DNA from: an uncultured Verrucomicrobia subdivision 3 bacterium
GTDB taxonomy: Bacteria > Verrucomicrobiota > Verrucomicrobiia > Limisphaerales > UBA11358
Assembly: GCA_903895255.1 (NCBI GenBank)
Contig: CAITTG010000016.1
Span: 1-39,707, forward strand
Reading direction: 5' to 3'
Length of the DNA stretch: 39,707 bases
The stretch's first letter is position 1, and the number at the start of each line of letters is the position of its first letter. Under the pieces are notes generated by a model that ran no database searches, had not been told where the DNA came from, and saw only the letters and a program-made list of their open reading frames with translations. The translations under genes were made by a program, and so were the position numbers. This document shows, one piece after another, positions 25,698 to 34,741 of this stretch.

Positions 25698-25850
25698 ATG
25701 TGGTCACTCCTCAAAGAATTTTTGGCATTCTCCCGCCGGGAGAAGAAATGGTGGCTGATCCCGGTCATCGTGGTGTTGTTGCTCCTCGGCGTTATTCTGG
25801 TTTTCACCGCCAGTTCCGGGATTGCCTGGGCACTGTATCCGTTCCTCTAG
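25698..25850 (+). CDS. DUF5989-like 50-aa membrane protein
   Basis: A 50-residue protein, MWSLLKEFLAFSRREKKWWL followed by IPVIVVLLLLGVILVFTASS and a short tail GIAWALYPFL. The LKEF-F-RREKKWW-hydrophobic-FT-S layout matches the small DUF5989 membrane proteins that accompany carbamoyltransferase genes in many bacteria. One transmembrane helix, N-terminus probably cytoplasmic. Its stop is 3 nt before the carbamoyltransferase ATG, indicating coupled translation. Function unknown. Confidence 0.85.
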   Translation: MWSLLKEFLAFSRREKKWWLIPVIVVLLLLGVILVFTASSGIAWALYPFL

Positions 25851-25853
25851 GTC

Positions 25854-27677
25854 ATGCCCGCCCCGCGCCACATTCTGGGCATATCGGCTTACTACCATGA
25901 TGCCGCCGCCGCCCTGGTGGTGGATGGCCGGATTCGCGCCGCCGCGCAGGAGGAGCGGTTCACCCGCAAAAAAAATGACCCGGACTTCCCCGCCCAGGCA
26001 GTGCAATTCTGCCTGCAATACGCCGGCCTGACCGCCGGGCAACTGGATGCCGTCGTGTTTTATGACAAGCCGGTGCTGAAATTTGCGCGGCTGCTGGAGA
26101 CTTATCTCGCCGTCGCCCCCCGCGGCTGGCGGACCTTCCCCGCCACCCTGACCAACTGGCTGGGCGGCAAACTGGATTTGCGCAAAACCATCCGCGCCGA
26201 GCTGCCGGGACTGCGGCCCGACTGTCCGATCCTTTTCACTGAACACCATCAGGCCCACGCGGCCAGTGCCTTTTATCCCTCGCCATTTGACGAGGCGGCG
26301 ATTCTGACCATTGATGGCGTGGGGGAATGGGCCACCACCACCATCGGCCAGGGGCGCGGGCGGGAAATTAAGTTGCTGAAAGAACTCCGTTTCCCGCACT
26401 CCTTGGGGCTGGTTTATTCCGCCTTTACGGATTACTGCGGTTTTCGCATCAATTCCGGCGAATACAAACTCATGGGGCTGGCCCCCTACGGCGAACCCCA
26501 ATATGCCGGCATTATCCGCCAGGAACTGCTGGACCTCAAGCCGGATGGCTCCTTTTGGTTGAATCTGGATTATTTCAATTTTTTGCACGGCACGACCATG
26601 ACCAATGAACGGTTTCACCGCCTGTTCGGCGGGCCGCCGCGTGGAGCCGAGGGGAAAATCGAGCAGCGTCACATGGACGTGGCGCGTTCGATCCAGGTCG
26701 TCACCGAGGAAGTCATGCTGTTGCTGGCGCGCCATACCCGTGAGGTGACCGGGTTAAAAAACCTCTGTCTCGCCGGCGGTGTCGCGCTGAACTGTGTGGC
26801 CAACGGCCGGATCCTGCGCGAAAAAATCTTTGACCACCTCTGGATTCAGCCCGCCGCCGGGGACGCCGGCGGGGCGCTCGGGGCCGCGCTGGCCGCCTGG
26901 CAGGCCCACGAACCCGCCCAGCCCGCCCCCCCCAAAGCAGGCGACCTCATGCAGGCGGCGTTGCTGGGCCCGGATTATACAGATGCCGAAATTGAGACTG
27001 TTTTGCGCACTCATGGCGCCGTCTATCAACCGTTGGAACCGGACGCCCTGTTGGATTTTACGGTGGAGCTTTTAAAAACCGAAAAGGTCATCGGCTGGTT
27101 TCAAGGCCGGATGGAGTTTGGCCCGCGCGCCCTCGGGAACCGCTCCATTCTCGGCGATGCGCGTTCGGCCAAAATGCAGTCGGTGATGAACTTGAAGGTG
27201 AAGTTCCGGGAATCCTTCCGTCCGTTCGCCCCCATTGTTCGACGCGAGCGCGCGGCGGATTATTTTGAGCTCGACGCCGCCTCGCCCTACATGCTCATCG
27301 TGGCACCGGTTAAAAAGGAGCTGTGCCGCGGGGTGCCGCCGACGGTCACGGGCTTTGACCGGCTCCGGGAAATCCGTTCCACCCTGCCCGCCATCACCCA
27401 TGTGGACGATTCAGCGCGCATCCAGACGGTGGAGCGCGCCGGCAACCCGCTGCTTTACGATTTGCTGCTGCGCTTTGAACAGGCGACCGGCAGCGGGGTG
27501 CTGGTGAACACGTCTTTCAACGTGCGCGGCGAGCCAATTGTTTGCACGCCGGATGATGCCTACCGGTGTTTCATGAACACGGAGATGGATTACCTCATCC
27601 TGGGCCGGTTCGTCATTGAACGCACCGCGCAACGGCAATCCCCAGTGGCGCGCCGCATTGCGCCGTCGGCCGATTAA
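25854..27677 (+). CDS. NodU/CmcH-family carbamoyltransferase
   Basis: A 607-residue enzyme of the O-carbamoyltransferase family (NodU, CmcH, TobZ relatives), which transfer a carbamoyl group from carbamoyl phosphate to a hydroxyl via carbamoyl-adenylate. The N-terminal Kae1-like domain has ILGISAYYHDAAAAL, AQEERFTRKKNDP and the metal-binding EHHQAHAASAF (H131, H132, H135). Also visible are LTIDGVGEWATTT and LAGGVALNCVANGRI. The C-terminal YrdC-like part has GRMEFGPRALGNRSIL and NTSFNVRGEPIVCTPDDA. It looks complete. The substrate is unknown; with an SGNH hydrolase and small membrane proteins beside it, an envelope or extracellular glycan is plausible. Confidence 0.93.
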   Translation: MPAPRHILGISAYYHDAAAALVVDGRIRAAAQEERFTRKKNDPDFPAQAVQFCLQYAGLTAGQLDAVVFYDKPVLKFARLLETYLAVAPRGWRTFPATLTNWLGGKLDLRKTIRAELPGLRPDCPILFTEHHQAHAASAFYPSPFDEAAILTIDGVGEWATTTIGQGRGREIKLLKELRFPHSLGLVYSAFTDYCGFRINSGEYKLMGLAPYGEPQYAGIIRQELLDLKPDGSFWLNLDYFNFLHGTTMTNERFHRLFGGPPRGAEGKIEQRHMDVARSIQVVTEEVMLLLARHTREVTGLKNLCLAGGVALNCVANGRILREKIFDHLWIQPAAGDAGGALGAALAAWQAHEPAQPAPPKAGDLMQAALLGPDYTDAEIETVLRTHGAVYQPLEPDALLDFTVELLKTEKVIGWFQGRMEFGPRALGNRSILGDARSAKMQSVMNLKVKFRESFRPFAPIVRRERAADYFELDAASPYMLIVAPVKKELCRGVPPTVTGFDRLREIRSTLPAITHVDDSARIQTVERAGNPLLYDLLLRFEQATGSGVLVNTSFNVRGEPIVCTPDDAYRCFMNTEMDYLILGRFVIERTAQRQSPVARRIAPSAD

Positions 27678-27678
27678 C

Positions 27679-28080
27679 ATGAAATTAACCTACCGTGAAG
27701 ACCCGCGGGAGTGGCGCAAGTCCGTGTGGCTGACGGCGCTGGGACTGGCGCTGCTGAGTTCCCTCCTGCGCTGGCGGCGGCATCTGCCAGCTCATGCATG
27801 GGTGGGCCTGCTCCTTGGGCTGGGCTTGGTGGCCCTGGCCGCCGGGCTGCAACCCCGCTGGTTCCGGGCGTGGTACCGCCTGTCCCTGTGGCTGGGGTTT
27901 TATTCCAGCCAGTTCCTCGGGCGCTGTGCTCTGGTGATTTTCTTCGCCTGCATCCTTACCCCGCTGGGTCTGGTGCTGCGCCTGGCGGGCAAGGATCCGC
28001 TGCGCCTCCGGCGGCCGCGCCGGGCGGCCACCTATTGGCAGCAAACCCGTGAAAGCAATCCGTTGGACCGCCTCTTCTAG
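27679..28080 (+). CDS. SxtJ-like membrane protein
   Basis: A 133-residue membrane protein starting 1 nt after the carbamoyltransferase stop. About three hydrophobic segments (residues 15-28, 38-58 and 72-97) are followed by a conserved cytoplasmic tail with GKDPLRLRRPRRAATYW and SNPLDRLF. This is the layout of the SxtJ family, named after the saxitoxin cluster member and regularly found next to DUF5989 and carbamoyltransferase genes. Biochemical role unknown. It ends the cluster, and the next gene begins about 150 bp later with its own putative promoter. Confidence 0.82.
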   Translation: MKLTYREDPREWRKSVWLTALGLALLSSLLRWRRHLPAHAWVGLLLGLGLVALAAGLQPRWFRAWYRLSLWLGFYSSQFLGRCALVIFFACILTPLGLVLRLAGKDPLRLRRPRRAATYWQQTRESNPLDRLF

Positions 28081-28124
28081 AACCCGGGCGCCGGTGGTTT
28101 GAGCTGTGGAATGGCCTCGCCGAC

Positions 28125-28154
28125 CCGCACAAACATGCGCCGCACAAACATGCG
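28125..28154. repeat. perfect tandem 15-bp repeat upstream of the glucan-binding gene
   Basis: CCGCACAAACATGCG occurs twice in a row (28125-28139 and 28140-28154). Each copy contains the inverted half-sites CGCA and TGCG six bases apart, so this may be a double operator. It lies 73 bp upstream of the start codon. Confidence 0.6.
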
Positions 28155-28171
28155 GTTGCAGCCAGGAGGGG

Positions 28172-28187
28172 TGGCAACTACCTTGGT
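28172..28187 (+). promoter_or_regulatory. degenerate sigma-54-like promoter
   Basis: TGGCAAC-TACC-TTGGT has the -24 GG at the correct distance from the -12 G, but the normally strong -12 C is replaced by G. It lies about 40 bp before the gene start, just after the tandem repeat. A decayed or weak sigma-54 promoter is possible; a chance match cannot be excluded. Confidence 0.3.
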
Positions 28188-28226
28188 TCAGTTCCCAATA
28201 CTATTGCTAACAAACCTGTATTATCC

Positions 28227-30071
28227 ATGAAATCTATCAACCTCATTACGCGAACCCGAGCGCTGCTGGCCGGTCTGGCCTTTGGTGCCCTCGGCCTGGT
28301 GTCCGCCCAGGCGTCGAGCACGATCATCAACTTTAGCGTGGACATGTCCGTCCAAACCACGGCCGGCACCTTCATCCCCGGGACTGACACCGTTTCTGTC
28401 CATGGCTCCTTCAATGGCTGGGGTGCCCTCAATCTGGTCCAGCAGGGTTCCGGCACGGTTTATACCAACACGGTCAACGACACCACGGATGCCAATGGCG
28501 CTTCCGTATTCTATAAATACGTGAACAGCCACTCGGGCTATCCCAATGGTGGCTATGAAAGCCTGTGTGATGGCGGCGGCAACCGCGCCGCCACGCTGCC
28601 CGCGGTCAGCGGCAGCACCTTGAATCTCCCCACCCCCTTCTTCTCCGATTCCGGTCCGGGCGTGACTCTCACGAGCACGATCACCTTCCAAGTGGACATG
28701 TCCCAGCAAATCAACCTGGGCTACTTCACCAATGGTCTCAGCACGGTGGATGTTTCCGGCAATTTTGACGGCTGGAATCCGGCCAATGGCCCCCTGACCT
28801 GGGACCCCACCATCGTGCGCGCTACCCCGGGTGGCCTGCTGACCTCCAATGTTTACGTCGGCACCTTCACCAGCGTCCCGGTTTCCACCAATGCCCACAT
28901 GGCCTATCAGTTCGTGATGAACGGCCAGAACTATGAGGGCGGATTGAATTCCACCAACAACGATGGCGGCGGCAACCGCTTCTTCACTTTCCTCCCGGTT
29001 AACCAGACTAATCCCGTGGTGTTTTATGCGGATGCCCCTTATGCCCCGGTGTCGCAACTCCGTTTCAGCGTGGACATGTCGGTCGTGGCGGTAACCGACA
29101 CGAACTTCAACCCGGCCTCGGTGACCATTAATGGCGATCTGTTCGGCTGGGGTGGCGTGGCGCTGACCAACAATCCGTCCGCGGCCAACACCAACATCTA
29201 CACCAGCCCGACGTACACGGATGGCGTGGGCTCGAGCATCAATTATCAGTTTCGATACACGGAACTGAGCACGGGCAACACCGTTTATGATCACGCCAAC
29301 GGGGCGAATGGCGGTCAGGGCAACCGCCAGTATATTGTCCCCAATGTCGCCAATACCAACGTCTACGCGGTCTTTAACGATGCCTCCCTGGATGATTACT
29401 TGCTGCAGCCCGCGACCGTGACCTTTAGCGTGGACATGAATGGCGCGGTCGGCAATGACGGCCACGTTTTTGATCCCAACCAGGATTCCGTTTATCTCAA
29501 TGGCACCTTTGCCGGCTGGTATGCCTGGTCAGGCGGGGTCAATCCGGCCCCGGCCCCGGCGGGATATCAAATGATTGAGGAAGGTTTTACCACGATTTAC
29601 ACCAATACGCTGGTGATCCCCGCCGGCCAGACCCTGACGGCCATTTACAAGTACGGGATTGACGCCGGCAGCGTGAATGGCGGGCCTGCGGACGATGAGG
29701 CCGCGAGCGGTCAAAATCATGAGCGCGTGATTCGTTCGACCGTCATGAATCCTTATGTCTTCGCCACCGACACCTTCGGCTTTCAATACAATGAGCCTTA
29801 TTTCAGCCTGAGCAACCCCGCCGGCGGCCATCTTGCGGTCGGTGCCAAGAATGCGGATGGTTTTCTACCCGTCAGCTGGCTCGGCCGGCCCGGTGCCAAT
29901 TTGCAGTCCACGACCAACCTGTTGAATCCGGTCTGGCAGAACCTTCCGGCCACGGATGGGACGAACTGGGTTTTGGGCTATAGTTCTACCAACGGCTTTG
30001 TCAGCGTGTTCAACACGCCGGCCGCCACGCCGGGCACCCCGAAAACCTTCTACCGTCTCATCAAGAAATAA
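28227..30071 (+). CDS. exported four-module starch-binding-like protein
   Basis: A 614-residue secreted protein with a signal peptide (about 1-29, ending SAQA). Four immunoglobulin-like modules of about 120 residues begin at roughly 33, 151, 278 and 397. Each opens with a form of (V/I)-x-F-x-VDM and contains a G-x-F-x-GW element ([28 protein letters not shown]), reminiscent of starch-binding CBM/SusE-like domains. The C-terminus (about 545-614) ends in [20 protein letters not shown] and KTFYRLIKK, like the tail of the giant repeat protein. It is followed by a pseudopilin, a GH13 enzyme and a sugar transporter, so it probably binds alpha-glucan at the cell surface. Confidence 0.78.
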   Translation: MKSINLITRTRALLAGLAFGALGLVSAQASSTIINFSVDMSVQTTAGTFIPGTDTVSVHGSFNGWGALNLVQQGSGTVYTNTVNDTTDANGASVFYKYVNSHSGYPNGGYESLCDGGGNRAATLPAVSGSTLNLPTPFFSDSGPGVTLTSTITFQVDMSQQINLGYFTNGLSTVDVSGNFDGWNPANGPLTWDPTIVRATPGGLLTSNVYVGTFTSVPVSTNAHMAYQFVMNGQNYEGGLNSTNNDGGGNRFFTFLPVNQTNPVVFYADAPYAPVSQLRFSVDMSVVAVTDTNFNPASVTINGDLFGWGGVALTNNPSAANTNIYTSPTYTDGVGSSINYQFRYTELSTGNTVYDHANGANGGQGNRQYIVPNVANTNVYAVFNDASLDDYLLQPATVTFSVDMNGAVGNDGHVFDPNQDSVYLNGTFAGWYAWSGGVNPAPAPAGYQMIEEGFTTIYTNTLVIPAGQTLTAIYKYGIDAGSVNGGPADDEAASGQNHERVIRSTVMNPYVFATDTFGFQYNEPYFSLSNPAGGHLAVGAKNADGFLPVSWLGRPGANLQSTTNLLNPVWQNLPATDGTNWVLGYSSTNGFVSVFNTPAATPGTPKTFYRLIKK

Positions 30072-30151
30072 CGGCGCTGATCCACTGGTTCCGCCGGGGC
30101 TGGCCCCGGCGGAACTGGCCTTCGCTGACCCAGTATCCCAACCTTTTTCCT

Positions 30152-30994
30152 ATGAAAACTCGTCGTTCCGGATTTACCTTGATTGAATTGCTGGTGGTCA
30201 TTGCCATCATTGCCATTCTCGCGGCCATGTTGCTGCCCGCCTTGAGCAAGGCCAAGCAGCGGGCCCAAGCCATTGCCTGCATGAGCAATAACAAACAACT
30301 CTGCCTGGCGTGGGTCATGTATTCCGGCGACTTTAACGACCGCCTGGCCATTAATTCCGACCCGCATGTTAACAACACGACCGTCTACAAAGGCGGCCAG
30401 TCCTGGATCACCGGCAGCATGGACTGGAGTGCCGGGCAGCAAAACACCAACACGAGCTACCTCGTGGATGACACCCACTCGCTGTTTGGCGGCTATTTGG
30501 GTCGGTCGGCCAGGATCTTCGCCTGCCCTGCCGCGAATTATGTCAGTTCGGCCGAGCGGCCGCTGGGCTGGGATCACCGCTCCCGCAGTGTGGCCATGAA
30601 CGGGGCCGTGGGCGATGGTGACAAATATTCCCAACCGGGCAATCCCTTCGGCTGGTCCGCCTGGTACTGTGCCAAGAAGGCCTCCGATTTTCACACCCCC
30701 GGCGCGAGTGACGTCTGGGTGTTTTCCGACGAGCATCCGGACAGCATTGACGACGCGCTCATGTACACCGCGAATTATGCGGTGACCTCTTTTACCGAAT
30801 TACCCGGCAGCCAGCATGGCGGCGCCTGCGGCATGGCGTTTGCCGACGGCCATTCCGTCACTCACAAGTGGCAGGGGCCCATTGCCAACGTTCCGGTTGC
30901 CTATATCAACGGCCCCCCCACCCGCCAGCAAGTTTCTTGCAGCATTACCGATCCGGACATGGTGTTCCTGGCCCAGCATACGCCCCAGAACTGA
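30152..30994 (+). CDS. pseudopilin-like H-X9-DG protein
   Basis: A 280-residue protein with a classic type IV prepilin N-terminus: MKTRRSG, then [20 protein letters not shown], with cleavage predicted between G7 and F8 and Glu at mature position 5. The body has several conserved Trp/Gly motifs. [19 protein letters not shown] near residue 230 fits H-x9-DG. Such proteins are numerous in Verrucomicrobia, Lentisphaerae and Planctomycetes and have no settled function. It lies 80 bp after the glucan-binding gene and 40 bp before the GH13 gene, in what looks like one operon. Confidence 0.85.
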   Translation: MKTRRSGFTLIELLVVIAIIAILAAMLLPALSKAKQRAQAIACMSNNKQLCLAWVMYSGDFNDRLAINSDPHVNNTTVYKGGQSWITGSMDWSAGQQNTNTSYLVDDTHSLFGGYLGRSARIFACPAANYVSSAERPLGWDHRSRSVAMNGAVGDGDKYSQPGNPFGWSAWYCAKKASDFHTPGASDVWVFSDEHPDSIDDALMYTANYAVTSFTELPGSQHGGACGMAFADGHSVTHKWQGPIANVPVAYINGPPTRQQVSCSITDPDMVFLAQHTPQN

Positions 30995-31034
30995 CCGTTT
31001 CCGACGCCGATGGCAACGCAGCAATCTTTTAAAA

Positions 31035-32450
31035 ATGAATTTTACTCAGGTCGGTAATTTTTTGCGCCGAAAACTCCGGCCCGCCGCCGCCCTGGCGGTC
31101 GCCGCAGGGCTATGGTCGCCCGCCTTGGGGTTGGCCGACAGCCTGGGCGCGGTTCCCGCCCGCACCTCACCTGGCTGGCTGCGCACCGGCACCATCTATG
31201 AAATCTATCCGCGTGATTTCTCCCCGGCCGGCAATCTGGCCGCAGTCACGGCCCGGCTCGATGACCTCCACCAGCTCGGCGTGAATGTGTTGTGGATCAT
31301 GCCCATCCACCCCATCGGGGAAAAATTCCGCAAGGGCGGTTACGGCAGTCCCTACTCGATCCGCGATTATTATGCCGTGGATGCGAATTACGGCACCCTC
31401 GCGGATTTTCAACAACTCGTGGCCGGGGCGCATGCCCGCGGCATGAAGGTCATCATGGACCTCGTCGCCAACCACACCGCCTGGGACAGTGTCATGATGA
31501 CCAACAAGGCGTTCTACAAGCAGGATGCCGCTGGCAACGTCATTCCGCCAGTGCCCGAGTGGACCGATGTGGCCGGGCTGAACTACGGGAATCCCGAGCT
31601 GCGCGCCTACATGATCGCCATGCTCAAATACTGGATCAAGGCGGCCGATGTGGACGGTTTCCGCTGCGACGTCGCCTCCAATGTGCCGACGGATTTTTGG
31701 GAGCAGGCTCGCGCGCAATTGGTGCAGGTCAAACCCGACCTCATGATGCTTGCCGAGGCCAGCAAACCGGAGCTGCTGACCAATGCTTTCGACATTGATT
31801 ACTCCTGGCCGCTTCTGGCCACGATGAACGACGTCATGATGCACAGCGCGCCGGCCACAAAAATCCGGTCCACCTGGGAGGAGAATCTGCAACAATTTCC
31901 CAAGGGCGCCCTGCACATGCGCATCTCCGACGACCACGATGAGGCCCGCGCCGTCGCCCGCTACGGTCTCAACGGCGCCCTCGCCGCGTCCGCCCTGATG
32001 TTCACCCTGGATGGTGTGCCGCTGATTTACAACGGCATGGAAGTGGGCGACGCCACCGAATCCGGCGACCCGGCATTGTTCGACAAACTGACCATCTTCT
32101 GGAGCCCCAAGGAACGCCTCCCGCTCCCCGCCATTTATCATGACCTCATCAAATTGCGGAATGAGAACCCCGCCTTCACCAGCGACCGCCTGGTCTGGCT
32201 GGAGAACGACAACGCCTCCCGCGTGGTGTCCTATATGCGGTTGGACGACAGCAATGAGTTCGTCGTCGTTGTCAATTTATCGAACCGGCCCGTTGCCGGC
32301 TCCCTCAAAGTATTGAACGCGGCAGAGTTTAAGCCCGTTAAAATAGCGGGATTACCTGACGGCCCGCAGGGAGACCTGCCGCGTTTCCAGTTGGATGGGT
32401 TCGGCTGGCGCATTTATCACCGCGCCGTGGCCACCATGACCGCCAAGTAA
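31035..32450 (+). CDS. GH13 alpha-amylase-family enzyme
   Basis: A 471-residue glycoside hydrolase family 13 protein that should cleave alpha-1,4-glucans. An N-terminal signal sequence (about 1-35) places it outside the cytoplasm. The four GH13 regions are present: MDLVANH (141-147), DGFRCDVA with nucleophile D212, MLAEAS with acid/base E241 and ISDDHDE with D302. A short C-terminal beta domain (about 385-471) follows. The ATG at 31035 is used; frames further upstream overlap the preceding gene. The transporter 37 bp downstream would take up the products. Confidence 0.92.
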   Translation: MNFTQVGNFLRRKLRPAAALAVAAGLWSPALGLADSLGAVPARTSPGWLRTGTIYEIYPRDFSPAGNLAAVTARLDDLHQLGVNVLWIMPIHPIGEKFRKGGYGSPYSIRDYYAVDANYGTLADFQQLVAGAHARGMKVIMDLVANHTAWDSVMMTNKAFYKQDAAGNVIPPVPEWTDVAGLNYGNPELRAYMIAMLKYWIKAADVDGFRCDVASNVPTDFWEQARAQLVQVKPDLMMLAEASKPELLTNAFDIDYSWPLLATMNDVMMHSAPATKIRSTWEENLQQFPKGALHMRISDDHDEARAVARYGLNGALAASALMFTLDGVPLIYNGMEVGDATESGDPALFDKLTIFWSPKERLPLPAIYHDLIKLRNENPAFTSDRLVWLENDNASRVVSYMRLDDSNEFVVVVNLSNRPVAGSLKVLNAAEFKPVKIAGLPDGPQGDLPRFQLDGFGWRIYHRAVATMTAK

Positions 32451-32487
32451 ACTCACAACCCTTTTATTTCCGCGCGCCCCAAGCCTC

Positions 32488-33831
32488 ATGCAAAAGCCTT
32501 CGTTGAGTTTCTGGCAAATCTGGAACATGAGTTTCGGTTTCCTCGGCATCCAGTTTGGCTGGGGGCTCCAGATGGCGAACATGAGCGCCATCTACAACTA
32601 CCTGGGCGTGGACCCGGATCAACTCGCCATTTTGTGGCTGGCCGCACCCGTTTCCGGCGTGATCATCCAGCCGCTCGTCGGCCAGTTTAGCGACCGTTGC
32701 TGGACCCGGCTGGGCCGGCGGCGGCCCTTTATTTTGGGTGGCGCGCTGCTGGCTTCGCTCGCTTTGGTGCTGATGCCAAACTGCCCGTCCGTCTGGATGG
32801 CCGCCGGCCTGCTCTGGGTGCTGGATGGCACCATCAATGCCAGCATGCAACCCTTCCGCGCCCTGGTGGCGGATAACTTGCCCGAAACGCAAAATTCGCA
32901 GGGCTTCGCCATCCAGTCCCTGTTCATCGGCCTGGGCGGCACCATCGCCTCGGCCCTGCCCTGGATGATGACCAACTGGTTCGGCGTGGCGGCCGATGCC
33001 GGTGGCGGCGGCCACATCCCCAATTCCGTCCGCTTTTCCTTTTACATCGGGGCCGTCGCTTTTTTGGGCGCGGTCTTGTGGACTGTGGCGCGCACCACGG
33101 AATATCCACCCTCCGCCAGTGAACTCTCCACCATCCGCGCCCGCCAGTTCGACTGGACCCTCGGTCTCGGCGACATCTTCGCGCTCGTGTTTCACCTGCC
33201 CCGGCGCATGTGGGAACTTGGCGTGGTGCAATTTTTCACCTGGACCGGCATGTTCGCCATGTGGGTGTATTTCTCGCCCGCCGTGGCTCGGGATATTTTC
33301 CACGCCGCGCCCAAATCCGTGGAAATGGAGGCCGCCGGCGCCTGGTCCGGCCTTTGTTTTGCGGCCTATAATCTGGTGTGTTTCATTTTCTCCTTCGTGC
33401 TCCTCTGGGGCGTGAAATTCACGGGGCCCAAATTCATGCACGTGATCTGCCTGGCCATCGGCGGCCTGGGCCTGGCCTCCATCCCCCTGGCCGGCGACAA
33501 GCATGCGTTATTGTTGTCCATGACCGCCGTGGGCATCGCCTGGGCCAGCATTCTTTCCATGCCCTACGCCATGCTCGCCCCCGCCCTCCCGAAGGAAAAA
33601 GTCGGGGTCCTCATGGGCATGTTCAATTTATTCATCGTCCTCCCGCAAATCGCCGCCTCCAGCCTGCTCGGCTGGTTCTTGAAAAACTTCCTGCACAACG
33701 AGCCGATGAACGTCCTTGTCCTCGGCGGTGCCAGCATGGGCCTCGCCGCGCTGCTGACGCTCTTGGTGGTGTCGTTTAAAGATAACGGTCCGGCTACCGC
33801 CACCACTCTGGGCACCGGTGCCGGACATTAA
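32488..33831 (+). CDS. MFS sugar transporter (SUT/GPH-like)
   Basis: A 447-residue, 12-helix major facilitator. The N-terminus FWQIWNMSFGFLGIQFGWGLQMANMS, then PLVGQFSDRCWTRLGRRRPFIL (the D-R-x-G-R-R motif between helices 2 and 3) and TGMFAMWVYFSPAVARDIFHA, resemble plant-sucrose-transporter-like (SUT) and maltose/oligosaccharide proton symporters found beside bacterial amylases. It probably imports maltose or malto-oligosaccharides made by the GH13 enzyme (inference from position). Last gene of the glucan locus. Confidence 0.87.
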   Translation: MQKPSLSFWQIWNMSFGFLGIQFGWGLQMANMSAIYNYLGVDPDQLAILWLAAPVSGVIIQPLVGQFSDRCWTRLGRRRPFILGGALLASLALVLMPNCPSVWMAAGLLWVLDGTINASMQPFRALVADNLPETQNSQGFAIQSLFIGLGGTIASALPWMMTNWFGVAADAGGGGHIPNSVRFSFYIGAVAFLGAVLWTVARTTEYPPSASELSTIRARQFDWTLGLGDIFALVFHLPRRMWELGVVQFFTWTGMFAMWVYFSPAVARDIFHAAPKSVEMEAAGAWSGLCFAAYNLVCFIFSFVLLWGVKFTGPKFMHVICLAIGGLGLASIPLAGDKHALLLSMTAVGIAWASILSMPYAMLAPALPKEKVGVLMGMFNLFIVLPQIAASSLLGWFLKNFLHNEPMNVLVLGGASMGLAALLTLLVVSFKDNGPATATTLGTGAGH

Positions 33832-33866
33832 TGATCCGCTGCGCGCGGGTCTTTGACTCACAGCCT

Positions 33867-33923
33867 GGTGGCTTGCCGAGTGAGCTCGGAATTTGATTTC
33901 CTTCCTCCCTGCGGCAAGCCACC
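33867..33923. terminator. long inverted repeat between convergent genes
   Basis: GGTGGCTTGCCG (33867-33878) and CGGCAAGCCACC (33912-33923) are perfect 12-bp complements separated by 33 bp. They lie between the transporter (+) and the SDR gene (-). There is no U-tract. It could act as a two-way transcript-end structure. Confidence 0.4.
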
Positions 33924-33952
33924 CCTGATTAAGCCCCGCTGTGCACGGCCGC

Positions 33953-34699
33953 TCACTGCTGCGCCATGCCGCCATCCACCAGCAATTCCGTGCCGGTCAC
34001 ATAGGCCGCGTCGCTGGAGGCGAGATACGCCACCGCCTTTGCAATTTCCCAGGCCTCGCCAAAGCGCGCCAGGGGCACCTGGGCCAGAATCGCGCCGCCC
34101 AATTCCTGCACCGCCGCCTCTGGCAGGCCCATTTTGCTGAAGATGGGAGTGCTGATCGGGCCGGGGCTCACCACGTTCACCCGGATCTTTTTACCCGCAA
34201 GCTCAATCGCCAGCGTCTTCGCCAGGTTGATGAGCGCCGCTTTCGTCATCGAGTACACGCTCGAACCCGGCATGCCGAAATGGGCGACCGTGGAGGACGT
34301 GAAGATGATCGACGCGCCCTCGTTGAGCAGCGGCAGCGCCTGTTGCGCGGTGAAGTAAGCGCCCTTCACATTGGTCGCGGTTTGTTCGAGGAAAAATTCC
34401 TCCGTCACTTCCGCCAGCGGCGCAAACTTCGCAATGCCCGCGTTCGCGAAGAGAATGTCAATGTGACCAACGTGCTCGCGGACCTGCTGAAAGACCTGCT
34501 TCAGGTCCGCCACCTTGGCCACATCCGCCACCAGGCCGAGCGTGTCGCCGCCAACTTCCTTCGCCGCGGCCGCCACCGCGTCCGGCTTGCGGCCGATGAT
34601 GATGACCCGCGCGCCCTGCGCCTTGAATTCGTGGGCCGCCGCCAGCCCGATGCCGCTGTTGCCGCCCGTGATGACCGCGATTTTATTTTGGAGTTTCAT
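33953..34699 (-). CDS. classical short-chain dehydrogenase/reductase
   Basis: A 248-residue NAD(P)-dependent oxidoreductase. The Rossmann motif is TGGNSGIG (11-18) and the NAG motif is 86-88. The catalytic Ser is in FTSSTVA, and the active pair is Y149 and K153 in SSVYSMTKAA. The PG motif in VVSPGPISTP is also standard. It is the last gene of the TetR-led operon, 42 bp after the hydrolase gene. The substrate is unknown; the family includes many detoxifying carbonyl or alcohol reductases. Confidence 0.92.
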   Translation of the reverse strand: MKLQNKIAVITGGNSGIGLAAAHEFKAQGARVIIIGRKPDAVAAAAKEVGGDTLGLVADVAKVADLKQVFQQVREHVGHIDILFANAGIAKFAPLAEVTEEFFLEQTATNVKGAYFTAQQALPLLNEGASIIFTSSTVAHFGMPGSSVYSMTKAALINLAKTLAIELAGKKIRVNVVSPGPISTPIFSKMGLPEAAVQELGGAILAQVPLARFGEAWEIAKAVAYLASSDAAYVTGTELLVDGGMAQQ

Positions 34700-34741
34700 A
34701 ATGTTGCTTTTTCGTTGTTTGGTTGTTTTGGTATGGGGAGT

